DNA from: Robiginitalea sediminis | Lineage (GTDB): Bacteria > Bacteroidota > Bacteroidia > Flavobacteriales > Flavobacteriaceae | Direction of reading: 5' to 3' | Assembly: GCF_002198115.1 (NCBI RefSeq) | Contig: NZ_NGNR01000003.1 | Coordinates: 429,546-493,545, forward strand | Length of the DNA stretch: 64,000 nt | Shown: positions 8,064-16,367 of the stretch, one piece after another | Layout: each line of letters begins with the position of its first letter | Numbering within the stretch: position 1 is the first letter of the stretch | Notes under the pieces: model-generated | What the model saw: only the letters and a program-made list of their open reading frames with translations | Database searches by the model: none | What the model was told of the DNA's origin: nothing | Position numbers and translations under genes: made by a program

Positions 8064-8879
8064 CTAAACGGCCACATCGTATTCCCTGAGCGCATCGTTC
8101 AGGGAAGTCTTTTTGTCTGTACTTTCTTTACGCGTTCCGATAATGAGGGCACAGGAAACCTGGTAGTCGCCGGCCGGAAATGACTTGGTAAAGCTGCCCG
8201 GGATTACCACAGAACGGGCAGGTACCCGTCCCTTGTATTCCACGGGGGCGTCCCCGCTGACATCGATAATTTTGGTAGACGCTGTCAGGACCACATTGGC
8301 TCCCAGGACGGCCTCCCGCTCCACGCGCACCCCTTCTACCACAATACAGCGGCTCCCGATAAAGGCGTTGTCCTCCACAATAACCGGGGCGGCCTGCAGG
8401 GGTTCCAGGACCCCGCCAATGCCCACGCCCCCGCTCAGGTGCACGTTCTTGCCGATCTGGGCGCAGCTTCCTACGGTGGCCCAGGTATCGACCATAGTCC
8501 CCTCGTCCACATAAGCCCCGATGTTGACATAGCTCGGCATCAGGATGGTGCCCGGTGCAATATAGGCTCCGTGGCGGGCAACTGCATGGGGAACCACCCG
8601 TACCCCTTTCCCCGCGTATCCGCGTTTGAGGGGTATTTTATCGTGGTATTCGAAAATCCCGGCTTCCAGGGTTTCCATTTTCTGGATGGGGAAATACAGC
8701 ACTACGGCCTTTTTGACCCATTCCTCAATGTTCCACCCATTGGGGGTAGGGCTGGCGCAGCGCAGGGCGCCCTGGTCCAGCAGGTCCACTACTTCCCGGA
8801 TGGCTTTTTGGGTTTCTGGGTTTTTCAGGAGTCCGCGGTCTTCCCACGCGGCTTCGATGCTTTGGCGCAATGCTTCCAT
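8064..8879 (-). CDS. dapD: 2,3,4,5-tetrahydropyridine-2,6-dicarboxylate N-succinyltransferase
   Basis: A 271-residue enzyme of the succinylase branch of lysine and meso-diaminopimelate synthesis, transferring a succinyl group from succinyl-CoA. It has an N-terminal helical domain and a left-handed beta-helix made of hexapeptide repeats (VNIGAYVDEGTMVDTWATVG, then CAQIGKNVHLSGGVGIGG). I chose ATG 8879 over the open frame reaching 8972, because the protein then starts MEALRQSIEAAWEDRGLL like known DapD proteins and the -7 box at 8901-8908 would otherwise lie inside the gene. It is a monocistronic gene, divergent from ruvX. Confidence 0.95.
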   Translation of the reverse strand: MEALRQSIEAAWEDRGLLKNPETQKAIREVVDLLDQGALRCASPTPNGWNIEEWVKKAVVLYFPIQKMETLEAGIFEYHDKIPLKRGYAGKGVRVVPHAVARHGAYIAPGTILMPSYVNIGAYVDEGTMVDTWATVGSCAQIGKNVHLSGGVGIGGVLEPLQAAPVIVEDNAFIGSRCIVVEGVRVEREAVLGANVVLTASTKIIDVSGDAPVEYKGRVPARSVVIPGSFTKSFPAGDYQVSCALIIGTRKESTDKKTSLNDALREYDVAV

Positions 8880-8900
8880 GGTCTGGGTCTGTATTTTGGG

Positions 8901-8908
8901 CAAAGATA
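8901..8908 (-). promoter_or_regulatory. Promoter of dapD
   Basis: Minus-strand TATCTTTG matches TAnnTTTG, and TTTTG stands about 23 bases further upstream as a -33 candidate. It lies 21 bases before the ATG at 8879 and fixes that start. Confidence 0.6.
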
Positions 8909-8960
8909 GGACTACGGGGCGGGGCGGCCAGCAAAATTTAGAGCTGTAACGATTTATCCG

Positions 8961-8968
8961 TAATTTTG
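8961..8968 (+). promoter_or_regulatory. -7 box of ruvX-def
   Basis: TAATTTTG matches TAnnTTTG and lies 13 bases before the GTG start at 8982. A very short leader is predicted. Confidence 0.55.
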
Positions 8969-8981
8969 TCAAAAATTTCCG

Positions 8982-9398
8982 GTGGGCAGGATTCTGGCAA
9001 TGGACTTTGGGGAGAAACGGACCGGCCTGGCGGTAACAGACCCGCTCAGGATTATTGCCTCGGGCCTGGAAACCGTGGCTACGGAAGACCTGATGGCCTA
9101 CCTGGAATCCTACCTAAGTGCGGAAACCGTGGACCTTTTGGTTATTGGTCAGCCTCGTCGGATGGACAACACCCCCTCTCAGGTAGAACCGGCCATCCTG
9201 GCCTTTATAACGCGCCTGGAGAAGCGTTTCCCAGGGTTGGAGATTGTGAGGGAGGACGAGCGTTTCACCTCCAAAATGGCCGCGAGGTCTTTGGTAGCAG
9301 GGGGGATGAAAAAGAAAAAGCGCAGGGACAAGTCGGTGCTGGACAAGGTAAGCGCCACCCTGATCCTGCAATCCTATTTAAGCAGAAATAACTTATGA
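8982..9398 (+). CDS. ruvX: Putative Holliday junction resolvase / pre-16S rRNA nuclease, YqgF family
   Basis: A 138-residue RNase H-fold nuclease. It starts at GTG (GRILAMDFGEKRTGLAVTD), with the first catalytic Asp in AMDFG, then LLVIGQPRRMD, and DERFTS near the third acidic motif. The family processes the 5' end of pre-16S rRNA in Escherichia coli and was first proposed as a Holliday junction resolvase. The GTG start is supported by the family-typical N-terminus and by the -7 box just upstream. The stop overlaps the peptide deformylase ATG as ATGA, so the two genes are translationally coupled. Confidence 0.92.
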   Translation: MGRILAMDFGEKRTGLAVTDPLRIIASGLETVATEDLMAYLESYLSAETVDLLVIGQPRRMDNTPSQVEPAILAFITRLEKRFPGLEIVREDERFTSKMAARSLVAGGMKKKKRRDKSVLDKVSATLILQSYLSRNNL

Positions 9399-9985
9399 TT
9401 TTACCCATTGTGGCCTATGGAGACCCGGTGCTCCGGAAGAAATGCGAAGAGATCGATGCGGATTACCCCGGCCTGGAAAGCCTGATCCCCGATATGTGGG
9501 AAACCATGTACCAGGCCAGCGGGGTGGGCCTGGCGGCACCCCAGATTGGCAAGGCCATCCGCCTTTTCCTGGTAGACACCAGCCCCTTTGCCGAGGACGA
9601 CGAGCTGGAGGAGGCCGAAAGGGGGCAGTTAAAAGATTTCAAAAAGGTCTTTATCAATGCCCGTATGGAATCCGAAACCGGAAGTAAGTGGCCGTTTAAT
9701 GAGGGCTGCCTGAGCATCCCGGATATCCGGGAGGATGTTAACCGGATGGATACCATCACCCTGACCTATATGGACGAGGCGTTCGAGACGCACACCGAGA
9801 CCTTCAGCGGGTTACTGGCCCGGGTGATCCAGCACGAGTACGACCATATTGAAGGGGTGCTTTTTACAGACCACCTCTCGTCCCTTAAAAAGCGCCTGCT
9901 TAAAGGACGCCTGAGCAATATTTCCAAAGGAAAGGTGCAGGTCGATTACCGCATGCGGTTCCCAGACATGAAACGAAAGCGGTAG
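9395..9985 (+). CDS. def: Peptide deformylase
   Basis: A 196-residue cytosolic metalloenzyme that removes the formyl group from nascent proteins. All three active-site motifs are present: GVGLAAPQIG at 43-52, EGCLSIP near 108-114 with the metal-binding Cys, and HEYDH near 149-153 with the two His ligands and the catalytic Glu. The segment DTSPFAEDDELEEAERG is an acidic insertion found in Bacteroidota deformylases. It is cotranscribed with ruvX through the ATGA overlap and probably continues into the DUF5606 gene. Confidence 0.96.
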   Translation: MILPIVAYGDPVLRKKCEEIDADYPGLESLIPDMWETMYQASGVGLAAPQIGKAIRLFLVDTSPFAEDDELEEAERGQLKDFKKVFINARMESETGSKWPFNEGCLSIPDIREDVNRMDTITLTYMDEAFETHTETFSGLLARVIQHEYDHIEGVLFTDHLSSLKKRLLKGRLSNISKGKVQVDYRMRFPDMKRKR

Positions 9986-10042
9986 GACCCTGCCCGGAAA
10001 CCAACTTTTTTTACATCTTTGCAGCCAATTTCAACCCCTGCT

Positions 10043-10477
10043 ATGCAATTAGAAAAGATATTATCCATTGGGGGCAAGCCGGGACTTTTCCGGCTGGTTA
10101 CCCAGACCCGTACCGGATTTGTGGCGGAATCCCTGCTGGACGGCAAAAAAATCTCGGTAGGTATGACCGGAAATGTCAGTGTCCTCTCGGAAATTGCCAT
10201 CTATACCCTGGAAGAGGAACTTCCCTTAAGGGAGGTGTTTGCCAAAATCCAGAAGAAGGAAAAGGGGGGTAAAATCCCGCTAAGCCACAAGGCGGCCAGG
10301 GAAGACCTGGAAGCCTACTTCTTCGAGGTCCTCCCCAACTACGACGAGGACCGCGTTTATGCCAGCGACATCCGCAAGGTTATCCAATGGTATAACCTGC
10401 TGCAGGAGAATGGGGTGAACGATTTCACCCCGGACACTGAGCCTGAAAGCGGGGAGGATGCCGGCCAGGAGGCCTGA
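10043..10477 (+). CDS. DUF5606 family protein
   Basis: A 144-residue cytosolic protein found across Bacteroidota, of unknown function. It starts MQLEKILSIGGKPGLFRLVT, then SVLSEIAIYTLEEELPLREV, and a region predicted helical. The C-terminus is acidic. I chose ATG 10043 because upstream TTG 10019 lies within an imperfect -7 box (CATCTTTG, one mismatch to TAnnTTTG, ending at 10021). It follows def after 57 bases and is convergent with the hexosaminidase gene, four bases away. Confidence 0.85.
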   Translation: MQLEKILSIGGKPGLFRLVTQTRTGFVAESLLDGKKISVGMTGNVSVLSEIAIYTLEEELPLREVFAKIQKKEKGGKIPLSHKAAREDLEAYFFEVLPNYDEDRVYASDIRKVIQWYNLLQENGVNDFTPDTEPESGEDAGQEA

Positions 10478-10481
10478 TCCC

Positions 10482-12089
10482 TTAATCCGGGTTCTGAGGC
10501 TCCGGTAAGTCAGGGACTTCCCAGGGGACCAGGGCAGACGGGTAGTACCGGATGTCCATCCGTTTGAAATAAGGTGTCTGCGCTGCAAGCCGCAGTTTGT
10601 ATTCATCCCAGGAGCGTTTTGCTGCCGGGGTCCAGCCCAGTTCTGAATACCCCAACAGGCGGGGGAAGGCCAGGTATTCCAATTCTTCTATGGTACTGAT
10701 GGTCTCCGACCACAGGGGCGCTTCAATGCCCAGGATGTCTTTCGGGGCAATCCCCGCGGAGTAGGTGGATGGGTCCCAGATATAGGCGGTATCCACCGGG
10801 ATATACGCGGCCCAGTGCAACCCGTATTCTGATAAGGTGTCGTATTGCATATCCAGGTAGGCCTTGCGGGCGGGGGATAGGAGGACTTTCATCCCTTTAC
10901 CCACGGCCCTCGTGGCATTTTCCTCATCTGCCCAGAACTGGGCCACGGTGCTGCTGTCCAGGTCGGCATGGGCCACTTCATCCCAACCGATCACGCGTTT
11001 GCCGTATTTCTGCACAATGGGCTCCACCCGCTCAATGAAGTAGATATAGTCGTCTTTCCGGGTGACGTGGCTCTCGTCCCCTCCGATATGGAAGTAGGGG
11101 CCCGGGGTCAGGGCCGAGATTTCCCGTACCACATCATCGATAAAGGCGTAGACCGTGTCCTTGCGCGTGTCCCAGGTGCTGAATCCCACATGGGTCCCAG
11201 TGTACAGTTCCGGGGTCTTACCATTGCCATTTAGGATAGGGTAGGCTACCGAGGCAGCGTTTGTGTGCCCGGGCATATCCACCTCCGGTACAATGGTAAT
11301 ATGGCGCTCGGCCGCATAGCGTACGATTTCCGCATAGTCCTCCTGGGTATAGAATCCGCCGGGTCCGCCCCCTACCTCTGTACTGCCGCCCACTTCGGTG
11401 AGCTTGGGCCAGGACTTGATTTCAATACGCCACCCCTGGTCGTCAGTAAGGTGCAGGTGCAGTACATTGAGTTTGTAGTAGGCCATCACGTCCAGATATT
11501 TTTTGACGTCCTCCACCGAAAAGAAATGACGGGCGACATCCAGCATGGCTCCCCGGTACCCGAATTGGGGTACATCTCGGATTTCTCCTCCGGGGACGGG
11601 CCAGATGGGATATTCCGCCAGGGTGTCATTGGACGTCTCCGGAATGGCCTGGCGCAGGGTCTGGATGGCCAGGAATGCTCCCTGGGCCGATCCGGCGCTT
11701 ATGGTGACCGAATCCGGGCCTATGCGCAGGTGGTAGGCCTCCGGGTTATCCATTTCCGAGGTGCTCAGGTAAATCCCGCGGTGCACTTCTGTTTCCCCTT
11801 CGGCATTCACCGGGATCCGGAGCCCCGTCTTGGACTGTATTTTTTCCGACAAGAACCCGGCCACCCCTTCCAGGGCTTCCGTGCTGTAAATGGCGGTGAA
11901 ACGGTCCAGGCCAAAAGCGGTGCCGCTGGGTGCTACATCCAGGGGCTTGGGAATCATGGGGACTGCTGCCAGGTCGGTTTCGGGAAAAACAATCCTGGGG
12001 GCTTCCTGGGTACAGGCGGCTACTGCCGCCACGAGGCCGGCAATGGCAGCCCCACGGATCAGGAATCGGGAAAGGGAAGGAGTTTTCAT
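10482..12089 (-). CDS. Beta-N-acetylhexosaminidase, glycoside hydrolase family 20, lipoprotein
   Basis: A 535-residue predicted outer-membrane or periplasmic lipoprotein with a lipobox ending at Cys26 (AAVAAC). A GH20b-like N-terminal domain precedes the TIM barrel with GAMLDVARHFF and the catalytic pair in HIGGDESHV near residue 340. The enzyme removes terminal beta-linked GlcNAc or GalNAc. It is the last gene of a five-gene leftward operon of exported hydrolases and begins one base after the SGNH hydrolase stop. The neighbours suggest that its substrate is an acylated aminosugar glycan or peptidoglycan-like fragments. Confidence 0.93.
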   Translation of the reverse strand: MKTPSLSRFLIRGAAIAGLVAAVAACTQEAPRIVFPETDLAAVPMIPKPLDVAPSGTAFGLDRFTAIYSTEALEGVAGFLSEKIQSKTGLRIPVNAEGETEVHRGIYLSTSEMDNPEAYHLRIGPDSVTISAGSAQGAFLAIQTLRQAIPETSNDTLAEYPIWPVPGGEIRDVPQFGYRGAMLDVARHFFSVEDVKKYLDVMAYYKLNVLHLHLTDDQGWRIEIKSWPKLTEVGGSTEVGGGPGGFYTQEDYAEIVRYAAERHITIVPEVDMPGHTNAASVAYPILNGNGKTPELYTGTHVGFSTWDTRKDTVYAFIDDVVREISALTPGPYFHIGGDESHVTRKDDYIYFIERVEPIVQKYGKRVIGWDEVAHADLDSSTVAQFWADEENATRAVGKGMKVLLSPARKAYLDMQYDTLSEYGLHWAAYIPVDTAYIWDPSTYSAGIAPKDILGIEAPLWSETISTIEELEYLAFPRLLGYSELGWTPAAKRSWDEYKLRLAAQTPYFKRMDIRYYPSALVPWEVPDLPEPQNPD

Positions 12090-12090
12090 A

Positions 12091-12798
12091 TTAGTTTGTA
12101 CTATCGGTTGTTTTGAGTTTTAGGCCGATGACTTCCCGCCAGATGCGGTAGCCCTCGGCATTCATGTGCAGGCCATCTTCAATAAACAGCCCGGTTTTCA
12201 GACGGCGCCCATTAAGCATCGGGTGCCAGACATTTGCAAAATCTACGGCGGGGCTCTTTCGGGCCCGTCTCTCCAGCTTGCGGTTAAACCTCCGGTATTT
12301 CCCCCTAAGGTGCCAACGGCTTATGCTGGGTTTTGCCGCAATCCAGACCACCGGGGTCCGGGGATGCTCAGTTTGTATTTGCATTGTCAGGGTTTCCAGG
12401 GTTTTCAGGACCTGGCGGGGCCGCTTGCCTTCTGCCAGGTCATTGTCCCCTTCGTAAATGAACACCTGGGCCGGACTGTATTGCAGGACCAGGGCCTCCA
12501 GGTAATGGAGCAGGTCCGAGGCCTGGGAACCCCCAAAGCCGGTATTGAGTATTTGCACCCCGGGGAAATCCCGGGAGAGGGTATTCCACATCCGGATGCT
12601 GGAGCTCCCCGTAAAGACAATGGCGGGCTGTTGCCTGTTCCAAAGGCTGTCGGTTCGGGACAACAGGGCCGTCACTTCCTTTTCGAAACGCAAAGGGTCC
12701 TGCCCCCGGGCCTGTCGGGGCAGCAACAGCAGGCCCATGGCGCAAAAAGCCCAAAACAGGCCGTGGCCCGGACCGAAATTCTTGGGGGATATCTTCAT
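12091..12798 (-). CDS. SGNH/GDSL-type hydrolase, secreted
   Basis: A 235-residue exported esterase-like protein. An N-terminal hydrophobic stretch ends near LPRQARG. The blocks of the SGNH superfamily are seen: IVFTGSSSIRMW (block I, Ser nucleophile), GFGGSQASDLL (block II Gly), YEGDNDLAEG (block III Asn) and DGLHMNAEGYRIW (block V Asp and His). Such enzymes remove acyl groups from sugars or lipids. It is preceded by an alpha/beta hydrolase with a six-base gap and followed by GH20 after one base. A deacetylation step before GlcNAc release is a reasonable guess. Confidence 0.9.
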   Translation of the reverse strand: MKISPKNFGPGHGLFWAFCAMGLLLLPRQARGQDPLRFEKEVTALLSRTDSLWNRQQPAIVFTGSSSIRMWNTLSRDFPGVQILNTGFGGSQASDLLHYLEALVLQYSPAQVFIYEGDNDLAEGKRPRQVLKTLETLTMQIQTEHPRTPVVWIAAKPSISRWHLRGKYRRFNRKLERRARKSPAVDFANVWHPMLNGRRLKTGLFIEDGLHMNAEGYRIWREVIGLKLKTTDSTN

Positions 12799-12804
12799 AG
12801 GCGG

Positions 12805-13680
12805 TTAAGGAGCTAAAATATGGACTTTGGCCCAGTCGTAAAAGCGCTCGATCCAGGAATCCGAGGGCAACCCCTGCTGTTTCATGCCAAAGCCGTGCCC
12901 CCCTACGCTATATATGTGCAGAGCAGCGGTCTTCCCGGCAGCCAACCAGGCCTGGTAGAGTGCTGTGCTTCCGGCTGCCAGGCCAAGCGGGTCGTCCGAG
13001 GCGCATATCACCAGCATGGGTACGGCGTTGTCCGGGGCGGGCGCAACCGGGTAGGCTGTAGTCCAGGGGTAAACCGGGACGATAAAGTCGGCCGCAGTTT
13101 TGCCGGAGGCTTCATAGCCGACACCCATGGTTACGGCGCCCCCTGCCGAGAAGCCCATAAACCCGATTTTTCCGGGATCTAGCCCGTATTCGGCGGCATG
13201 GGCCCGGACATAGGCAACCGCCTGCTGCCCGTCCGAAATCGAGAAGGGGAGCACCCGGGCCACCTGGGCCATGAGTTCCCTGGGGTTTTCCGTCCCCAGG
13301 GTTGTAATTTCCTGTATCCCGTCCTTACCCGTGGGCACCAGGCGGTATTTCAGCACAAAGGCGGTAAAACCCTTTTCCGCCAGCCAGCTGGCTACCTGCC
13401 GCCCTTCGCTTTCGATGCTGAGGCCATATAGCCCGCCTCCAGGGGCAACCACCACAGCGGCCCCATTGCCCGTCCCTGCTGCTGGCAGGAAGACTTGCAG
13501 GCTTGGCGTGGAAACGTTGGTGACTACCTCATTGTCCCAGATGGGGGAGTAGTAGTGTTTTTCGCCCCCGGACCACATGACGTTTTCTGCCGGGGTGTGG
13601 GGCAGGGGGATACTGTCCTGGCTCCAGCCGGCCCCGGTGGTTAACAATAGCCCAGCAAGGGCGAGTATCGTATTTCGCAT
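12805..13680 (-). CDS. Alpha/beta hydrolase, acetyl esterase-like, secreted
   Basis: A 291-residue exported alpha/beta hydrolase. The signal peptide ends near TTGAGWSQ. The oxyanion segment VVAPGGGLYGL, the nucleophile elbow GFSAGGAV, the acidic residue in CASDDPLG and the His in VGGHGFGM complete a catalytic triad. The layout matches esterases that remove acetyl or other short acyl groups from xylan and similar glycans (BD-FAE-like). It is the third gene of the leftward hydrolase operon, between SMP-30 and the SGNH gene. Two different esterases in one operon point to a heavily acylated substrate. Confidence 0.88.
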   Translation of the reverse strand: MRNTILALAGLLLTTGAGWSQDSIPLPHTPAENVMWSGGEKHYYSPIWDNEVVTNVSTPSLQVFLPAAGTGNGAAVVVAPGGGLYGLSIESEGRQVASWLAEKGFTAFVLKYRLVPTGKDGIQEITTLGTENPRELMAQVARVLPFSISDGQQAVAYVRAHAAEYGLDPGKIGFMGFSAGGAVTMGVGYEASGKTAADFIVPVYPWTTAYPVAPAPDNAVPMLVICASDDPLGLAAGSTALYQAWLAAGKTAALHIYSVGGHGFGMKQQGLPSDSWIERFYDWAKVHILAP

Positions 13681-13712
13681 TCCGTTTTGTTTTAAGGTTT
13701 GTATTTCCGGGA

Positions 13713-14627
13713 TCAGGGATACATGCCTTTCACGTCCATTTTAAGGGTGTAAATGGCATCCATGGCGGTGATAAACAAGATATTCCCCTCGCGGCCACCG
13801 AAGGTGACATTGGCCGTCCAGTCTTCCGGGACTTCGATATGCCTGAGCAGATCGCCTTCCGGGCTGTAGACATGCACCCCGTCTCCGGTGAGGTAGAGGT
13901 TGCCCTCCGCATCCAGGGTCATCCCGTCCGATCCCATAGGAGCCACCAGGACGCGTTCCCCAAGTGTCCCGTCCGGACCTATGGTGTACCGGTAGGTCTT
14001 TTTATCCCCTATATCTGCGATGTACAGCCATGAGCCATCCTTGGTGCCGATAATCCCGTTGGGCTGCACAAAATCGGAAGCGGCCAGCACGATCTCCTCT
14101 GAACCGGGCCGGATCATATACACCTGTTCCTGCTCGATTTCCTTGGCCTTCCGGGTCCAGTAGGGCCGTTGGTAATAGGGGTCGGTAAAGTAGATGGTCC
14201 CGTCCCGGTGAACCCAGATGTCGTTGGGTCCGTTAAAGTGCTTGCCCTCGTACGTACTGGCCAGGACCTGCACTTCCTTCTGCGGCCCTATACGCCAGAG
14301 CTCGAATTTCTCATCGGCCGCAGCCAGCAGGTATCCCTCCTGGTCAAAATAAAGCCCGTTAGCCCGTCCGGCGGGTTCCATAAACAGCTCGATTTCCCCG
14401 GTTGCCCCGTCCCACCTGTAAATGCGGTCATTGGGCTGGTCGGTGAAGTAGACATCCCCGTTTGCCGCGGTGGCGGGGCCTTCCGTAAAACTAAAGGTTT
14501 CCGCCACCAATTGGAGTTGGGGGGCAGGGTCTGCAGCTTCGGCGGCCTGGGGTTCGGTTTTTTCCTTACAGGCCGTTGCAGCCATCAGCAGGGCAGTCCC
14601 GAGGACCGCTTTGATTTTGGGTTTCAT
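13713..14627 (-). CDS. SMP-30/gluconolactonase-type beta-propeller, lipoprotein
   Basis: A 304-residue protein with a lipobox MAATAC near residue 20, then a six-bladed beta-propeller of the SMP-30/strictosidine synthase family. Metal ligands are expected in FTEGPAT, GPNDIWVHRDG and DPYYQRPYW, and DSFVQPNGI also fits the family. Relatives hydrolyse sugar lactones. It belongs to the leftward operon, 32 bases upstream of the alpha/beta hydrolase and seven bases downstream of the amidohydrolase. The true substrate is unknown. A lactonase could act on an oxidised sugar released by the neighbouring enzymes. Confidence 0.88.
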   Translation of the reverse strand: MKPKIKAVLGTALLMAATACKEKTEPQAAEAADPAPQLQLVAETFSFTEGPATAANGDVYFTDQPNDRIYRWDGATGEIELFMEPAGRANGLYFDQEGYLLAAADEKFELWRIGPQKEVQVLASTYEGKHFNGPNDIWVHRDGTIYFTDPYYQRPYWTRKAKEIEQEQVYMIRPGSEEIVLAASDFVQPNGIIGTKDGSWLYIADIGDKKTYRYTIGPDGTLGERVLVAPMGSDGMTLDAEGNLYLTGDGVHVYSPEGDLLRHIEVPEDWTANVTFGGREGNILFITAMDAIYTLKMDVKGMYP

Positions 14628-14634
14628 AGGTGGT

Positions 14635-16275
14635 TTATTTGTTCATTCGGTAGCCCGGGCCTTTTACAAACCTGCCCGGGGTGGCTCCTGTATGTTCCCC
14701 TCCTGAAATCACTGCAACCCCGTTGACCCAAACATGGTCCACACCCGTTGCGTATTGGTGGGGGGATTCAAAGGTCGCGTTGTCCTGGATCCGCTCCGGG
14801 TCGAAGGCCACCACATCGGCGTAGTAGCCCACCTGAAGCATCCCGCGGCGGTCGAGTTTCAGGTTGGTAGCCGGCAGGGACGTCAGGCGGCGGACGGCTT
14901 CCTCCAGGGAGATCACCTTTTCTTCCCTGACATAATGGGCCAGTAACCGGGCAAAGGAACCATAGGCCCGGGGGTGGGTGCTCTGCTCCAGGAACACCCC
15001 CTCGTTGGTGTAGGACCCGGCATCCGAGCACACGGACATATAGGGAAGGGCCAGTTTCTTTTTGATGTTGTCCTCGCTCATGGAGAAGTAGACCACCTGA
15101 ATGCGGCTGTCATCCTCATAAATGAGCTGGGCTATGGCCTCGCGGGCCTCAATGCCCCGTTCCTGGGCAACATCGGCCAGTGTCTTCCCGATCAGGTGCC
15201 GCATCTCCCGGTTGCGGAACCCTACCAACAGGATATTTTCCGGCGGTACATGGAACTTGACTTCACGGATCATTCGTTCCCGCTGTGCAGGGTCTTCCAG
15301 GAATGCCATGGTCTGCTCGTGCCCCCCGTCTTTGGCCCAGGCCGGAAGCAGCACATTCAGGCCGGTAGAGCTGGCGTTGTACATATACATGTCGGTGGTG
15401 ACCTTAAGGCCCCTCCGGCGCGCGTCGTCCACCAGGGTAATGGCGCTGTCCAGCAGGTCCCAGTTGTCCTGCCCCGATGCCTTGAAGTGGTAGATTTCGG
15501 AACGGATACCGGTCGAGTCCGCAACGGTAATAAGCTCCTTTACAGCGTGCAGAAGGCTGTCTTCCTCGCTCCGGATATGGGAAATGTACATCCCGTCATA
15601 TTCGGCAGCAACACGGGCCAGATCTATGATTTCCGAGGTACTGGCATGACCGCTGGGGACGTAGATCAGCGAAGTGGAAAGCCCTACGGCCCCTTCTTCC
15701 ATTCCCTCGCGCAGCAGGCGTTTCATGGTATCCAGCTCTGCCGGGGTAGGGGCTCGTTTTTCATATCCCATAACGTATTGCCGCAACGTCCCGTTGCCTA
15801 CAAAGGAGGTAACGTTGGTCGAAACGCCTTTGGCTTCCAGATGGCTGAGGTATCCGCCCAGGGTGCGCCAGGGCACTTCGAATCGGAAATCGCCCTGGTC
15901 TGTGGCCATCTCCCGGTGCATTTCCGCATTGAGCGGGCCCATGGAGCGGCCTTCGCCCATCACTTCCAGGGTTACCCCCTGGCGGATATCGCTTTGGGAG
16001 CGGCCGTCCACCAATAGGGATACATTGGCCCAGCTAAGCATGTTTATAAACCCAGGGGAGACCACCAGCCCGGTGGCGTCGACCTCGGAATGGCCCACCT
16101 GGCCCGAAAGGTCTCCGATGGCGGCAATGGTATCGCCCCTGATCCCTATATCGGCGGGGTAGGCGGGCGCCCCGCTGCCATCGGCTACCGTTCCGCCGCG
16201 GATGATAACATCGTAGGCTGGCTCGGTAGTGCAGGACGCAAGTAGAAGCAAGAGTAACAGGGAGCGCAGGGCCAT
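14635..16275 (-). CDS. N-acyl-D-amino-acid deacylase family amidohydrolase, lipoprotein, lacking the HxH motif
   Basis: A 546-residue predicted lipoprotein (lipobox LLLASC near residue 15) of the D-aminoacylase branch of the amidohydrolase superfamily. The barrel begins at YDVIIRGGTVADGSG and the C-terminus has YADVVAFDPERI and VDHVWVNG. The usual metal motif HxH after strand 1 is replaced by PGFINMLSWANVSLL, while the later His (YISHIRSEE, IYHFKASG) and the Asp in VCSDAGSY are kept. It is therefore either a divergent enzyme or one with an altered metal site. It is the first gene of the five-gene hydrolase operon. No clear -7 box was found ahead of it. Confidence 0.87.
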   Translation of the reverse strand: MALRSLLLLLLLASCTTEPAYDVIIRGGTVADGSGAPAYPADIGIRGDTIAAIGDLSGQVGHSEVDATGLVVSPGFINMLSWANVSLLVDGRSQSDIRQGVTLEVMGEGRSMGPLNAEMHREMATDQGDFRFEVPWRTLGGYLSHLEAKGVSTNVTSFVGNGTLRQYVMGYEKRAPTPAELDTMKRLLREGMEEGAVGLSTSLIYVPSGHASTSEIIDLARVAAEYDGMYISHIRSEEDSLLHAVKELITVADSTGIRSEIYHFKASGQDNWDLLDSAITLVDDARRRGLKVTTDMYMYNASSTGLNVLLPAWAKDGGHEQTMAFLEDPAQRERMIREVKFHVPPENILLVGFRNREMRHLIGKTLADVAQERGIEAREAIAQLIYEDDSRIQVVYFSMSEDNIKKKLALPYMSVCSDAGSYTNEGVFLEQSTHPRAYGSFARLLAHYVREEKVISLEEAVRRLTSLPATNLKLDRRGMLQVGYYADVVAFDPERIQDNATFESPHQYATGVDHVWVNGVAVISGGEHTGATPGRFVKGPGYRMNK

Positions 16276-16344
16276 GGTGGTATCGGTTGGGTTATCTGTT
16301 AAATTTACGGGAATTTCCGTTCGCCGCCAAAATCTCCGAATCCG

Positions 16345-16352
16345 TACCTTTG
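16345..16352 (+). promoter_or_regulatory. -7 box of the mazG operon
   Basis: TACCTTTG matches TAnnTTTG and stands 15 bases before the ATG at 16368. It shows that an in-frame TTG further upstream is not the start. Confidence 0.55.
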
Positions 16353-16367
16353 CCGAAATTCTTAGCC

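Noticed and set aside
14974-16017. A 347-codon + strand frame inside the amidohydrolase gene
   Set aside because: It is antisense to a clear coding gene; no domain, no promoter.
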